A DNA stretch of 64,000 bases from Usnea hakonensis (taxonomy: Eukaryota > Ascomycota > Lecanoromycetes > Lecanorales > Parmeliaceae), in assembly GCA_013423325.1 (NCBI GenBank), contig BLJB01000026.1, positions 372,001 to 436,000 of the forward strand, in the 5' to 3' direction. Position numbers and translations under genes: made by a program. The notes below the pieces were generated by a model that was not told where the DNA came from, ran no database searches, and saw only the letters and a program-made list of their open reading frames with translations. This document shows, one piece after another, positions 24,314 to 34,493 of this stretch. Within the stretch, counting starts at the first letter, position 1; every line of letters begins with the position of its first letter.

Positions 24314-25462
24314 ATGTCTTCGTCTTCATCATCGTCGTCTGGCCCCTCAATACCGTCCGCCGGAGAGGTCAAAACCGAAGTCGTTGAAGCCTCAAAACAA
24401 ACGCTCTCCAGCTTTCGCTCCCTCATTGCTGGAGGCGTTGGTGGAGTATGTGCCGTCATAGTGGGACATCCTTTCGATCTGGTCAAAGTGCGCATGCAGA
24501 CGGCGGAGAGGGGAGTTTACTCTGGGGCTCTTGATGTTGTGAGGAAGACTGTTGCTCGGGAAGGCTTGCGGAAGGTGAGAATTGAAGGGGAACCGTAGGA
24601 AACGGGCCACAGTGCTGACGGTAAGTAACAGGGTCTCTATGCAGGTGTATCAGCACCGCTAGTAGGTGTAACGCCTATGTGTGAGAGCTCCAAGCATTCC
24701 AGCTCATTTGGCACCCGGACTGACGATATCCTTTTGCAGTCGCCGTGAGCTTCTGGGTACGCGCCCTGTTGATTCCGTCTCCAAACGTACGCTAAGTGCA
24801 GCCAGGGCTATGATGTCGGTCAAAAGCTCGTTCGAGCATTTTCTCCTCACACAAGCTCCGAAGCCCACTTTACAATCGCCCAAACATCCACCGCCGGCTT
24901 CTTCTCCGCAATTCCCATGACCATCATAACCGCCCCCTTCGAACGCGTCAAAGTCCTGCTCCAAATTCAAGGCCAGAAACAACTCGCGCCAGGCGAAAAG
25001 CCACGCTACTCAGGTGGTATCGATGTTGTGCGTCAGCTCTACAAAGAAGGTGGCATACGGTCCGTCTATCGCGGTTCCGCAATGACGCTTGCCAGAGACG
25101 GGCCCGGCAGCGCTACGTACTTTGCAACTTATGAGTACGTGAAGAGAAAGATGACACCGAAAGACGCAAATGGGAATCCTTCGGGGGAGCTGAGCTTGAC
25201 GGCTGTGATGACTGCAGGTGGAGCAGCGGGTGTGGCCATGTGGCTACCTGTTTTCCCAATTGATACCATCAAGAGTCGACTGCAAAGTGCTGAGGGACGG
25301 CCAACAATTGGCGGTACGATAAGAGGTATTTATGCCAGCGGAGGGCTCAAGGCATTCTTCCCAGGCATAGGACCGGCGATGGCAAGAGCTGTCCCAGCGA
25401 ATGCCGTCACGTTTCTGGGAGTGGAGTTGGCGCATAAGGCTATGAACAATGCATTTGGGTAG
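24314..25462 (+). CDS. Mitochondrial carnitine/acylcarnitine carrier
   Basis: Inner-membrane carrier of 327 aa (SLC25 family) exchanging acylcarnitines for carnitine. Exons: 24314-24574, 24632-24680, 24740-24756, 24806-25462. There are three repeats, each with the Px[DE]xx[KR]x[KR] signature: HPFDLVKVRMQ, APFERVKVLLQ, FPIDTIKSRLQ. The sequence RGSAMTLARDGPGSATYFATYE is typical of the carnitine subgroup. The third exon is only 17 nt. A Ser-rich N-terminus (eight Ser after Met) precedes the first helix. The acetyl-CoA acetyltransferase gene follows 242 bp downstream on the same strand, consistent with acetyl-unit metabolism. Start ATG at 24314 follows a ctacag, so an intron in the 5' leader is possible. 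Confidence 0.93.
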
Positions 25463-25704
25463 GATTGGAGTGTGAGGAATGCATGTTAGAGTAGGGGGCG
25501 TTCAAAGCGTGGTCTAGTATTGACACAGCTTTAGCACATACAATATCTGTAAGATAGTAGTCATAAAGCCATGATTGCATAGATCGCTATGAATGAACGG
25601 CCTAGCGGTGTTTACGGCTTTTAGCGGAGATAACTAATTGACAGCCTCGGCTCATTTTGGTCTCCAAAAGATCCCGACTTTCCTAGTCTCCTTCACCAAC
25701 AAAC

Positions 25705-27064
25705 ATGAATTCCACATTACCAAGAGCCTCGCAGCGTTTGCTTTCGCAACCATCACCTCAATCTCCTACACAACGTATCGCACAAGTCAGACGCCATCTG
25801 TCTACCACCAATGCTTCAAAGGGCGAGATCCGAGACGCTTACATCCTCAGCGCCGCCCGGACTCCCACAGGCAAAGTACCATTCTTCCTTCCAGTCTCAA
25901 AGACTTCTTACTTACACTCGCCAGTTCAATGGCTCTTTTGTCCCAGTTCCCGCTCCCCAGCTCGGCGCGACAGCCATTGCCTCCGCCTTGAAGAAATCCG
26001 GCGTTCCGGCTTCCAAGATTACCGATATCTACATGGGCAATGTTCTCCAAGCCTCCGTTGGACAGTCACCTGCTCGACAAGCCTCCATGCTCGCTGGGCT
26101 TTCTCCGACCGTGGATGCAATCACCATCAACAAAGTGTGTGCTTCTGGGTTGAAAGCCGTGGTATTTGCCGCACAGAATATACAGCTGGGTCTTGCGGAA
26201 GCACAAATTGCAGGGGGAATGGAGAACATGAGTCGTGTACCTTATTATATGCCCAGAGCGAGTCAGCACCCGCCATTCGGAAGCATCAGTATGGAGGATG
26301 GTCTGATTAAGGATGGGTTATGGGATGTGTATAATCAATTTCACATGGGTGTTTGTGCAGAGGAAACTGCAAAGAAATATAACATTTCTCGTCAAGAGCA
26401 GGATGCATACGCAATTCAAAGTTTCCATCGCGCGCAGAAAGCGTGGAAGGAACTCAAATTTGCTGATGAGATCGCCCCCGTCACGGTCAAGGGAAAGAAA
26501 GGGGATACCGTTGTTGAAAAAGACGAGGGGTATGATAATTTGAGGGAAGATAAAGTGCCTACGCTCAAGCCAGCATTCGTGAAAGATGGGGGAACAGTCA
26601 CAGCGGCAAACTCATCGACGTTCAATGACGGTGCCTCGGCGATCGTTCTGGGAAGTAAAGACATTGCCGTCGAATACGGCTTTGGTAGTCGCGTCCTAGC
26701 CCGAATAGTCTCATCCGCCGACGCAGCAGTAGACCCGGTGGACTTTCCCGTCGCGCCCGCAAAAGCTGTGCCAATCGCGCTTGAAAGAGCAGGGATATCA
26801 AAAGATCAGGTGTCTGTGTGGGAGTTCAATGAGGCGTTTGCGGCTGTCATAAAGGCGAACCAGCAGATTCTGGGGCTGGAGGGAGGCAATGTGAATATGT
26901 TAGGCGGGGCAATAAGCTTGGGACATGCATTGGGGAGCTCGGGAAGCAGGATATTGACGACGCTGCTGCATCAATTACAGGTGGGGGAGTATGGGGTTGC
27001 TGCTATCTGCAACGGGGGCGGGGCGGCGACGGCGATGGTCGTTCAGAGGATTGAGAAGGTCTGA
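25705..27064 (+). CDS. Acetyl-CoA acetyltransferase (thiolase), mitochondrial
   Basis: Biosynthetic-type thiolase of 436 aa in two exons, 25705-25875 and 25925-27064; interconverts two acetyl-CoA and acetoacetyl-CoA. Arg/Ser/Gln-rich residues 1-35 without acids look like a mitochondrial presequence. Landmarks are the nucleophilic Cys129 in NKVCASGLKAV, NEAFAAV, GGAISLGHALG with the catalytic His, and the C-terminal CNGGGAAT cysteine loop. The single 49-bp intron lies after RTPTGK. It is co-oriented with the carnitine carrier. The cytosolic Erg10 isozyme is the alternative, but the presequence argues against it. Confidence 0.93.
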
Positions 27065-28214
27065 AGTTATGGAAAAGGGAGAGGAAACAGGGTCTTAGAG
27101 TATCCCTGCACTGAAATGCAAAAGCCATATTTCGAGTCCGCGACTCGCATATGTCAACCCTTAATTATCTCTTCGGGGTTTGATAAAACCAACTTTCGGA
27201 CTCTCCTCTTTTCCTGCTTGTGCCAGATTCTCGTCCGAAAAGGAAAGAGAGAAGAAGTTGAAGAGTACACTTCAAAGGGTCTACTGCAGATCAAGTCTGA
27301 GTGCTTGGTCTGCTCCTACCGTCAATGTTCTGGGATTTCTGCTGGGCGAGGGGAATTTTACTTCATCAAAACCTGACTGACAACGAGTAGCATCATTTGA
27401 AAGATCCTAATGAGCTTTACAGATCTATCGACATGCGCGACCTCGAATAAGTTACCAAGAAGGCCTTCCTAACCCAAATTCGCACGTGACTTAAGCGCCC
27501 GGGCGTTTCGCTTCATCGACTCCGGTACTTATTTTTAACCAGCGGAATACCACTTTACGCAAAAGTGTTAAACGAGCTAGCATCAAATCTATGGATGATA
27601 ATCACCCCGCTTGCAAAGAGACAGATCTAATAATGCCTCCTCAAACATTTCGAGACTGAAGGAACAGAACCAGTCGCTCGATTCACGCCACCCGTGCAAG
27701 ACGATGGTATCCCCTCTCCATCCCTTTTGTTACCCCTTACAAGTCCGTGTTCCTAAGTCCGCTTTTCATCATTCACCCGTGCAGGTCTGCCCCTCGGAGC
27801 TTGAAAGCTATACGCGCGAGCTATGAGACACAATCACATTATCCAAAGGTCACCCATGATGCTTGATAGGTGTTCATGAAAGCACGGTCATGAAGCAAGA
27901 ATAGCATGTCAGTGGCGGTTGAAACTTGCTGGCGTCAAGTCATGTGGATTTGTGTTAACGTTCGAGAGAGTAGTATATCTTCTGTAGATATGTTTCTTGC
28001 ATCTTTCCTTCTTCACCACCATACACTCTTCTTTCTTTCTCTTTTCACATCGATAACGTTCTCTTGTCTAACATCAGCGGGCCTGATATTCTACTTTCTT
28101 TGGTACAATACTTGACTTTCCTGCACACTTTCTTTCCACAGATCTATCATCAGCAGGTCTGATACTTGTACATACTTTCGCTACTCTACTACCTAAGCTC
28201 ACTCGAACATTACT
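27065..28214. other. Intergenic region
   Basis: About 1.15 kb. Pyrimidine-rich stretches near 28000-28100 suggest the core promoter or leader of the secreted repeat-protein gene at 28215. The phrase agatctatcatcagcaggtctgata (about 28140-28164) echoes catcagcgggcctgata (about 28074). No gene seen. Confidence 0.5.
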
Positions 28215-29997
28215 ATGCGTTCCTTCATCGTCATGCTTGGGCTCTCCACCCTCATATTTGCTGGACCGCTCCCGTCTCTCTCTAAAAATGCCCTAAAAGC
28301 TCGCGCTCAACCCTTGGTAAGTGTACTCCCGTCATAAAGTAAGAAAGCTGACGCGTATACTTTACAGACCGTGGACAACAATACTCTCGATCCGGACTCC
28401 ATCGCTGCCTTGTCTAAACTAAAGGCTACCTATGATAGCCTGAACAACCAAGCTGGCGGTCTCAAGGCTAGATCTTCTGACTCCATCTCCGTGAGTCATG
28501 AAATCGAGAAGAAGGAAGGGGCTGACATTGAAATGTTCAGACATCAGCTAACATCACACTCGGTCCTGATGTTTTCGCGGCGCTGAATGAGTTGAAAATG
28601 ACCTACAATAATCTCAATACAGCTGAGCATAACAGTGACTCTATTGAGAAACGTGGTTTCTGGTCATGGTTCAAAAATGCGCTTCACGAAGATGGTTTAT
28701 ATGCCAGATCCTCTGTGAGTGACTCTCCTTACGGAAAAGTTCCGAGCTGACATTGAAACGTTCAGACATCAGCTAATATAACTCTTGGTCCTGATGTTGT
28801 GGTGGCGCTGAATGAGTTGAAAATGAAGTACGACAATCTCAATAAAGCAGATCCTAACGGTACCTTGGTTGAAAAACGCGATTTTGATTCATGGCTCGAA
28901 GGTCTCGAAGATAAGCTTGCCGAGGAGGGGTTATGGCCCAGATCCTCCGTAAGTGATTCACTCTTGGGAGAAACTCAGCGCTGACGATGACATTTTCAGA
29001 CTGTGGAGAGTTACACACTCAGTCCGGAATCTACCGCAGCTTTGACCAAATTGAAGGCCGAGTATGATAGCCGTTACGAGAAACGCATGGGCAGCGACCT
29101 CACCAAGCGTGATTTCTGGCACTGGCTTAAGATGACCTTCGAGGCTCCCGGTCTAAAGGCTAGGTCTTCGGATTCAATCTCCGTAAGTTCCGTGTATATT
29201 AGAGAAGAATGGGACTGAAAATCTTCTCTCAGATGGCAGCCAATTTTACTCTTGATCCAGATGCCATTGCAGCCGTGACCAACTTGAAGGCCAACTATGA
29301 CAGTTTTAATCAGAAAACGGCGGAGAAAGGCTTCGCCAAGCGTGACTTCTGGCACTGGCTTAAGATGACCTTCGAGGCTCCCGGACTAAAGGCTAGATCT
29401 TCGGATTCCACCGTAAGTTTCGTGTATATTAGAGAAGGATGGGACTAAGATAATCTTCTCAGATGGCAGCCAATTATACTCTTGATCCAGAGTCTGTCGC
29501 AGCCTTGACCAAGTTGAAGGCCAATTATGACAGTCTTAATCAAAAACGGGCGGAGAATGACCTCGCCAAGCGCGATTTCTGGCACTGGCTTAAAATGACG
29601 TTCGAGGCTCCCGGTCTTAAGGCTAGATATGCCATTCCAACCTCCGTGGGTCCTATCCGTCACCGAGAAAAGAAAAAGCAATGCTAACGCCGCAATCTCT
29701 CAGACACCAGCCGACATCACACTGGATGCTGACTCCACGGCGGCCCTAACAAAACTCAAAGCCGTCTACGACAGTCTCAGCGAGAAACGCACAGACAGCG
29801 GCGTTGTAGTCAAGCGCGGCTTCTGGCACTGGCTAATCTACGGCACTCCTGACAACGAGGCGTCCAATGCCTCGGAACAAGCCAACATTGTCGAGGAGAA
29901 ACGCTCAGACAGTGGTGCCATAGCCAAGCGCGGTTTCTGGTCCTGGCTCAAGAAGATGTATGGAACTCCTCCGAACGTGCAAATATCCTCTAGGTGA
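28215..29997 (+). CDS. Secreted repeat precursor with Lys-Arg sites (KEX2-processed/RiPP-like)
   Basis: Predicted 473-aa secreted protein in eight exons, all multiples of three and split at phase 0: 28215-28316, 28368-28490, 28541-28714, 28766-28948, 29000-29182, 29233-29412, 29463-29645, 29704-29997. Exon 1 encodes a signal peptide (MRSFIVMLGLSTLIFAGPLP). Exons 2-8 are each one repeat: an N-x-T-L-x-P-D..AAL..LK..YDSLN helix-like half, then Lys-Arg followed by an aromatic segment. These segments include GFWSWFKNALHEDGLYAR, DFDSWLEGLEDKLAEEGLW, DFWHWLKMTFEAPGLKAR (three times), GFWHWLIYGTP and GFWSWLKKMYGTP. Exon 2 lacks the Lys-Arg segment; exon 8 has two. The layout matches kexin-processed fungal precursors (dikaritin RiPPs, repellents, pheromone-like peptides). 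No UstYa/DUF3328 gene is visible nearby. I do not recognise the family; function unknown. Confidence 0.82.
28995..29703 (+). repeat. Tandem exon-intron duplications within the repeat-precursor gene
   Basis: Exons 5, 6 and 7 (183, 180, 183 nt) are near-identical over the ttctggcactggcttaa block and what follows it. Their separating introns (29183-29232 and 29413-29462, both 50 bp) also share most bases, including gtgtatattagagaag. Introns 2 and 3 share gctgacattgaaa plus gttcag ends. The duplicated unit is therefore exon plus intron. Confidence 0.85.
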
Positions 29998-30746
29998 GAC
30001 TGATGGAGCAACATTCCAGGCGGTACCTGCCTTGAAGACCAAGGGAGATTGTTTGCGCAGAGGCTGTGAACCTTTATCTGAAGGAGTGGGAGACTGAGCG
30101 ATGATTAGAGTATTTTTGTACATAGCAGCAATTTTCCGGTGCAGCTATTTCGGAATCAGATGATTGCCATGAGTACCCATTCGTTTGATTATCAAGACTC
30201 ACGTGTAAAATGGCAGCCATCCTTCGGAAGCTTTTCGAACTATCGACCTCTGTGCAATTAGGGGCTGGTGGGCTGCTTCGAATCGCTGGGAACTTTGGAC
30301 GCAAGTAATCTGCTTCTGCTCAGGACTGTCATTACAAATTGCAGTTTTGTAAAGCACTCCATCTTAAATTTATGGAGGCGTATCCAATTTACCTTATGAA
30401 GCATTGGTAGTAATTCAGCCCTACGAATGTTCTAGTCACGTGTAAATGCTTCCGCTGCTGCGCGTGAATTAGGGTGGTGCTGGCACACGACCATCAAGTA
30501 TAAAGCCATAAGGTACCTAAATGACACTACGTTCGTGCTGACACCGCTCGGGAAAGGGAATTATCCACTGATTGACTTGACGGGGGTTTAGGTGAATGTA
30601 ACAATCAGTCCAATCGGAAAGGGCCAGGCAATTCCGCACTCGATACATCGCTCATTCGCGCTGCTGCATTGCCAGCAGTATCCGCTTTTCCTGTTTTTTG
30701 GACAAGAGAATAGGACGACTACTTGTTGGCCTCTCAGTAATCAATC
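29998..30746. other. Intergenic region
   Basis: About 750 bp with no supportable gene between the repeat-precursor gene and the carbinolamine dehydratase. Confidence 0.5.
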
Positions 30747-31340
30747 ATGTTCGTTCGTGCTGTTCTGCCGCCGATGCGCTCTCACATTATTACCCCACTT
30801 TCCGTCTTTCAAACACGTCAGGTTTTGACCAATTTCACCATATCAAAGAGATCCATCATACCAAGTATGCAACCAAAGTTGAGCGAAGGGCAGGACGAAA
30901 TCAGGGTGACGGCAGAGGCGAAGGCTTTGCTCGAGAATGGCTGGAGATTGGACGATGAGGAAGTGGGTGTCAAAAAGACATACCATTTCAAAACCTATAC
31001 TAAGGCTCTAGTATTGAGCGTATCCGGAGCTTTTGGAGCTCGAGCTGACACGCACTAGGACTTCCTCTATACTATAGGGGTGAGAAGTAAATCAAAGAAT
31101 CACCATTCAGTAATGACCATCGTAAGATTTGCCTTGTTCCCGCAACGTCTGAAAATTTTCTGAAACTTTCTTCAGAAAACAGGTTCTGTCGATGTCCACT
31201 GGACGACACACCAACCCCGTGGTCTCTCAAGTAAAGATACATTTATGGCGAAATACTGCGACGAGCAAGCAAGCCTGATTGGAACAGTAAATACAACCGA
31301 GGCCCAGAAATGTGGCCCTTCTTCATCTTCAAATATGTAA
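30747..31340 (+). CDS. Pterin-4a-carbinolamine dehydratase
   Basis: Predicted 163-aa enzyme (PCD/DCoH family) that dehydrates 4a-hydroxytetrahydropterin, the step that recycles the pterin cofactor of aromatic amino-acid hydroxylases. Exons: 30747-31010, 31059-31121, 31176-31340. Family features are GWRLDDEEVGVKKTYHFKTY, the active-site region KNHHSVMTI with paired histidines, then VDVHWTTHQPRGLSSKDTFMA and KYCDEQASL. The N-terminal about 40 residues (MFVRAVLPPMRSHIITPLSVF) are rich in Arg and hydrophobic residues and may be a mitochondrial presequence. Internal Met at about 30867 (MQPKLSEG) is an alternative start giving a cytosolic form. Confidence 0.88.
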
Positions 31341-31440
31341 AGAGATACATACATGAGGGTGATAGGCTCTTGATCAAACAACGTCGCTTCGTTTTATGTT
31401 TTTCTCTCCTTTCAAGAATCGAGTCATTGAATCACTGTTG

Positions 31441-32781
31441 CAGTCGGCTAAGTTCCATGAAGCATAAGGCTCTGGATAAGTTGGCTTTTCGCGGAATTTT
31501 GGTTCGCTGGAGGATCCTGACTGTGGTAACCCACCCTGGAATTATCCTGATACGACTCGATTGTGCCCATAGAAACCGTGCGGGATTTTGCCTGGGTTTG
31601 ATATCGGGAGGGCGCGCGCCTATGCACCGGGCAGCCATCCCGGAAAGAAACATATCATACAGCTGTTAGACCAGCTTGAACTCGAAGACCCCAATGGTTC
31701 CCACGAGTGCCTCGTCTTTGATCCACTTGGGCCGAGTGTTCTGTCTGAAGCCGGGTTATTTTCGAGTAACAGATTGCATGGCAAATTAGCGTGGGAGGCT
31801 TCGAAGCAGACTACACAAGCGCTTGCTTATGTCCATGCCAACGGTATCGCACACGGAGGTGAGCTGTGGATGAGCTCCTAACAAAGGGCTTCTCGCGCGC
31901 CTTTTGCATGCTAATTAGTGCGCACCTCTAGATCTGCATCCGGGTAACATCCTCTCCGCGCACACGTCGACATCATATCAATCCGACACCGATCTCCAAG
32001 GCACTTTAGGTAGGCCAAAAATCAGTGACGTTCTAGCATCACATGGACATTCCTTGAGCGCCCAGGTCACTAAGTACCTCATCCTCCCAACATCATTCCC
32101 CTCTGCGGTGCGAAGCTCAGAGAGCTGTTAGGTGAAGCGTGTCGACTTTGGGGAAGTATATCTGCTCGGACAGCAACGCCAAATTCGCTGTCCCCTAGTC
32201 TTTCGAGCCCCTGAAGCTGTGTTGACTTCTCATTGGGCCCTGAGAGTAGATATAGCGAGCTTAGGCTGTACAGTATCACGCCTCCTGCAAATCAATTTAC
32301 GATTTCTGCTAATAAATGGCCAAGATATTCGAGCTGATCGTTGGATACCCTCCATTCGATAACTTTATGCCGAACAAAGATGATTTCAACGATTGGAGAA
32401 TTACCAGAAGAGCGGAGAGAATATCTTCCTCTTACGGGAGTCACTGGTATGTTGAACTAGACTTCTCTTTTCATGTTTCGTTGGCAATGGATCTGCTGTG
32501 TAGACCTCAACGTCAGTCTGTCTTTCTCTCGAGTTTGCAATTCAAAACGAGATGTCTAATTTCAACTTGTGAAGGACCTCGAGTTCGAGCGATTCACTCT
32601 ATGTGACTGGCTGCATGAAACATATTTTGACGACGAGAAGAGACAATATTTCTCCAGAGCAGTTATCAATGTTCTTGGTGCTCTTTTACAAACAGTGATT
32701 CAATATCGCCCTTCGGACCGTCCACGAGCGTCATATTTGCTCAATCACACTTGGTTTCAACGCAGTCCCATTACAACGTAG
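31441..32781 (+). pseudogene. Decayed SRPK-like serine/threonine protein kinase
   Basis: C-lobe of an SR-protein-kinase-like kinase is clear: SHPGKKHIIQLLDQLE, HGDLHPGNIL (catalytic loop, split by an intron 31859-31931), VDFGE (DFG), LVFRAPEAVLTSHW (APE), GYPPFDNFMPNKDD, and a C-terminal WLHETYFDDEKRQYFSR. An in-frame TAG at 32129-32131 interrupts it just before VKRVDFGE. It could be hidden only by an atypical intron that removes conserved sequence. The N-lobe is recognisable only as ALDKLAFRGILVRW, without an intact glycine-rich loop or VALK lysine, and no ATG opens the frame. This fits a pseudogene or a fragment of a duplicated kinase; it is unlikely to encode an active enzyme. Confidence 0.7.
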
Positions 32782-34493
32782 CAACCTTCGGTGACTGGTC
32801 TCAAACTCCATGATCTTCAGACAGCCTATGGATTGTATCGCCGCCTAAGCTGAGCAGGCAAGCGTGAGTTCCATGAAGACATGGACCATCGAAGAGGGTT
32901 CTTTAGCTATGTGGAAAGACCCAGTTTGACAAGACCGTCGCAGCATGCCGTGAGACCAGACCCTGCTCATGAAAGTTCTGACATGTACTTTGACGAGGGT
33001 ATGAGAAGTTATGCGTCATGAAAGCGTATCATCATGCCCCTACGTCTGTATGCTATGGCCACGCGATAGCAGCGGCTATTGTGCTCGACATGTCTGGAAC
33101 CTCCAATCGCTACAGATCTTATTCTTCAGACTGCACGGGGAACGCGAACATTTTCAGCCATGTTTGTTGGGATGCGGCTGATCCTCGAGCGCGCCACTGG
33201 TGGCTTTATCAACATTGCAAAGATTTTCCAGAGCGTCGTGAAAGCATTGGATAAAGATGAGAAAGATACCGTATTTAGTTGGAAGAGCTTTACAGTGCAC
33301 AGTCTTTGGGATCTTCTCTATACCAGCTAAAGATGCCAAGCCTCTCGCTTGATCAATTGTCCAGCACTTCAAAGCACTATCCGGCTCTTTCTGTGCCTCT
33401 TTGACCTCTACAAAGCCGTCGTCTCTCGTTGGCCCCTCGTTCTGATAGGTTGGAATCCAGCTTATCCTATTTATCGCTACTATTCACCCATATGTCTTAT
33501 CTTTTTCGTCGGCAGAATCCTTCGTATGTCCTTATCATTGTCTATTTAACGGAGCATATATAGTAATATGGAGGAGTGGATGTTTCAGAGATAGGAGGGG
33601 TGGAGATTTCAGTGACAGGAGAAGAGTGCAGGCCAGAAAGTGAGCGATGTTTGGTAGATCATGGGATAAGTTTAGGCTATACCAAAGAGGTCGACAAAAT
33701 GGATGATCACAAAGATGAGATAGGAGAAGTCTGGTCTGGAGGCATTTTTTCTGGCCGTGTAGACTATATCAGATTTGGTGACAATCAATTATGTTTTGCT
33801 CCTCCAACATATATCGAACCCCGTGGAATTGACTGTTTATCTCAAGCATCCTGACTGTTTCGGGTTGTTCGCACCTTTACTTATACACATCCTTAGCATT
33901 GTCTCTATCAATGTAAATATTGAGACAAGAGGAAGATTCAGGTACCTGGATTTGCCAGGATGATTGGATATAAAGGACGGTAGCTTGACCGGGGTGCCAT
34001 GCGTGACTGCGTCAAGCGGAGATCTCCCGGCGATGGCGCTAAACTATCGTTGCCGAGCATCTGCCTAGTGCCTGTCAATTAGTACCTTAGTTTACTTTAA
34101 CTTTTACTTTATCTTTTCAACCTTTTCAAACAGCTCCTTCTGCTTCAAAAATCATCATTGAATGTTTATAAAATGCACGAAAAGCAATCCTGTGCACCCC
34201 AAAATCTACCCGTCCATATTCCTTGAAAGGCTGCCAAACATTCACATTGAAATGTTCCGATAACGAAGGAGGTAAAACCGAGCTCCAAGCGTTTTGGACC
34301 AGGCAGGAAGGTGCCAATACGGCTAAGGCGGCATTGGACTCTTCGTACCACCCTCTGCATCTCCAACGAACCTTTATCTTGCACATGGAATGATTTACCA
34401 CCAAGATACCCACATGCATAATCTACCTTCCTCTACAGCACCACATCTTTAACTCACAAGTCAAGCCGACTTCTATCTACTACGCCACTCGCT
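32782..34493. other. Intergenic region, possible further gene debris
   Basis: About 1.7 kb. A plus-strand frame at 33079-33330 has protein-like composition (FSAMFVGMRLILERATGG) but no recognisable family or splice partners. Nothing else is supportable. Confidence 0.45.

Noticed and set aside
28215..29997. Mating alpha-pheromone precursor
   Set aside because: The repeats lack the short W-C-x-x-P-type decapeptides and are exon-separated 58-61-aa units, unlike alpha-pheromone genes.
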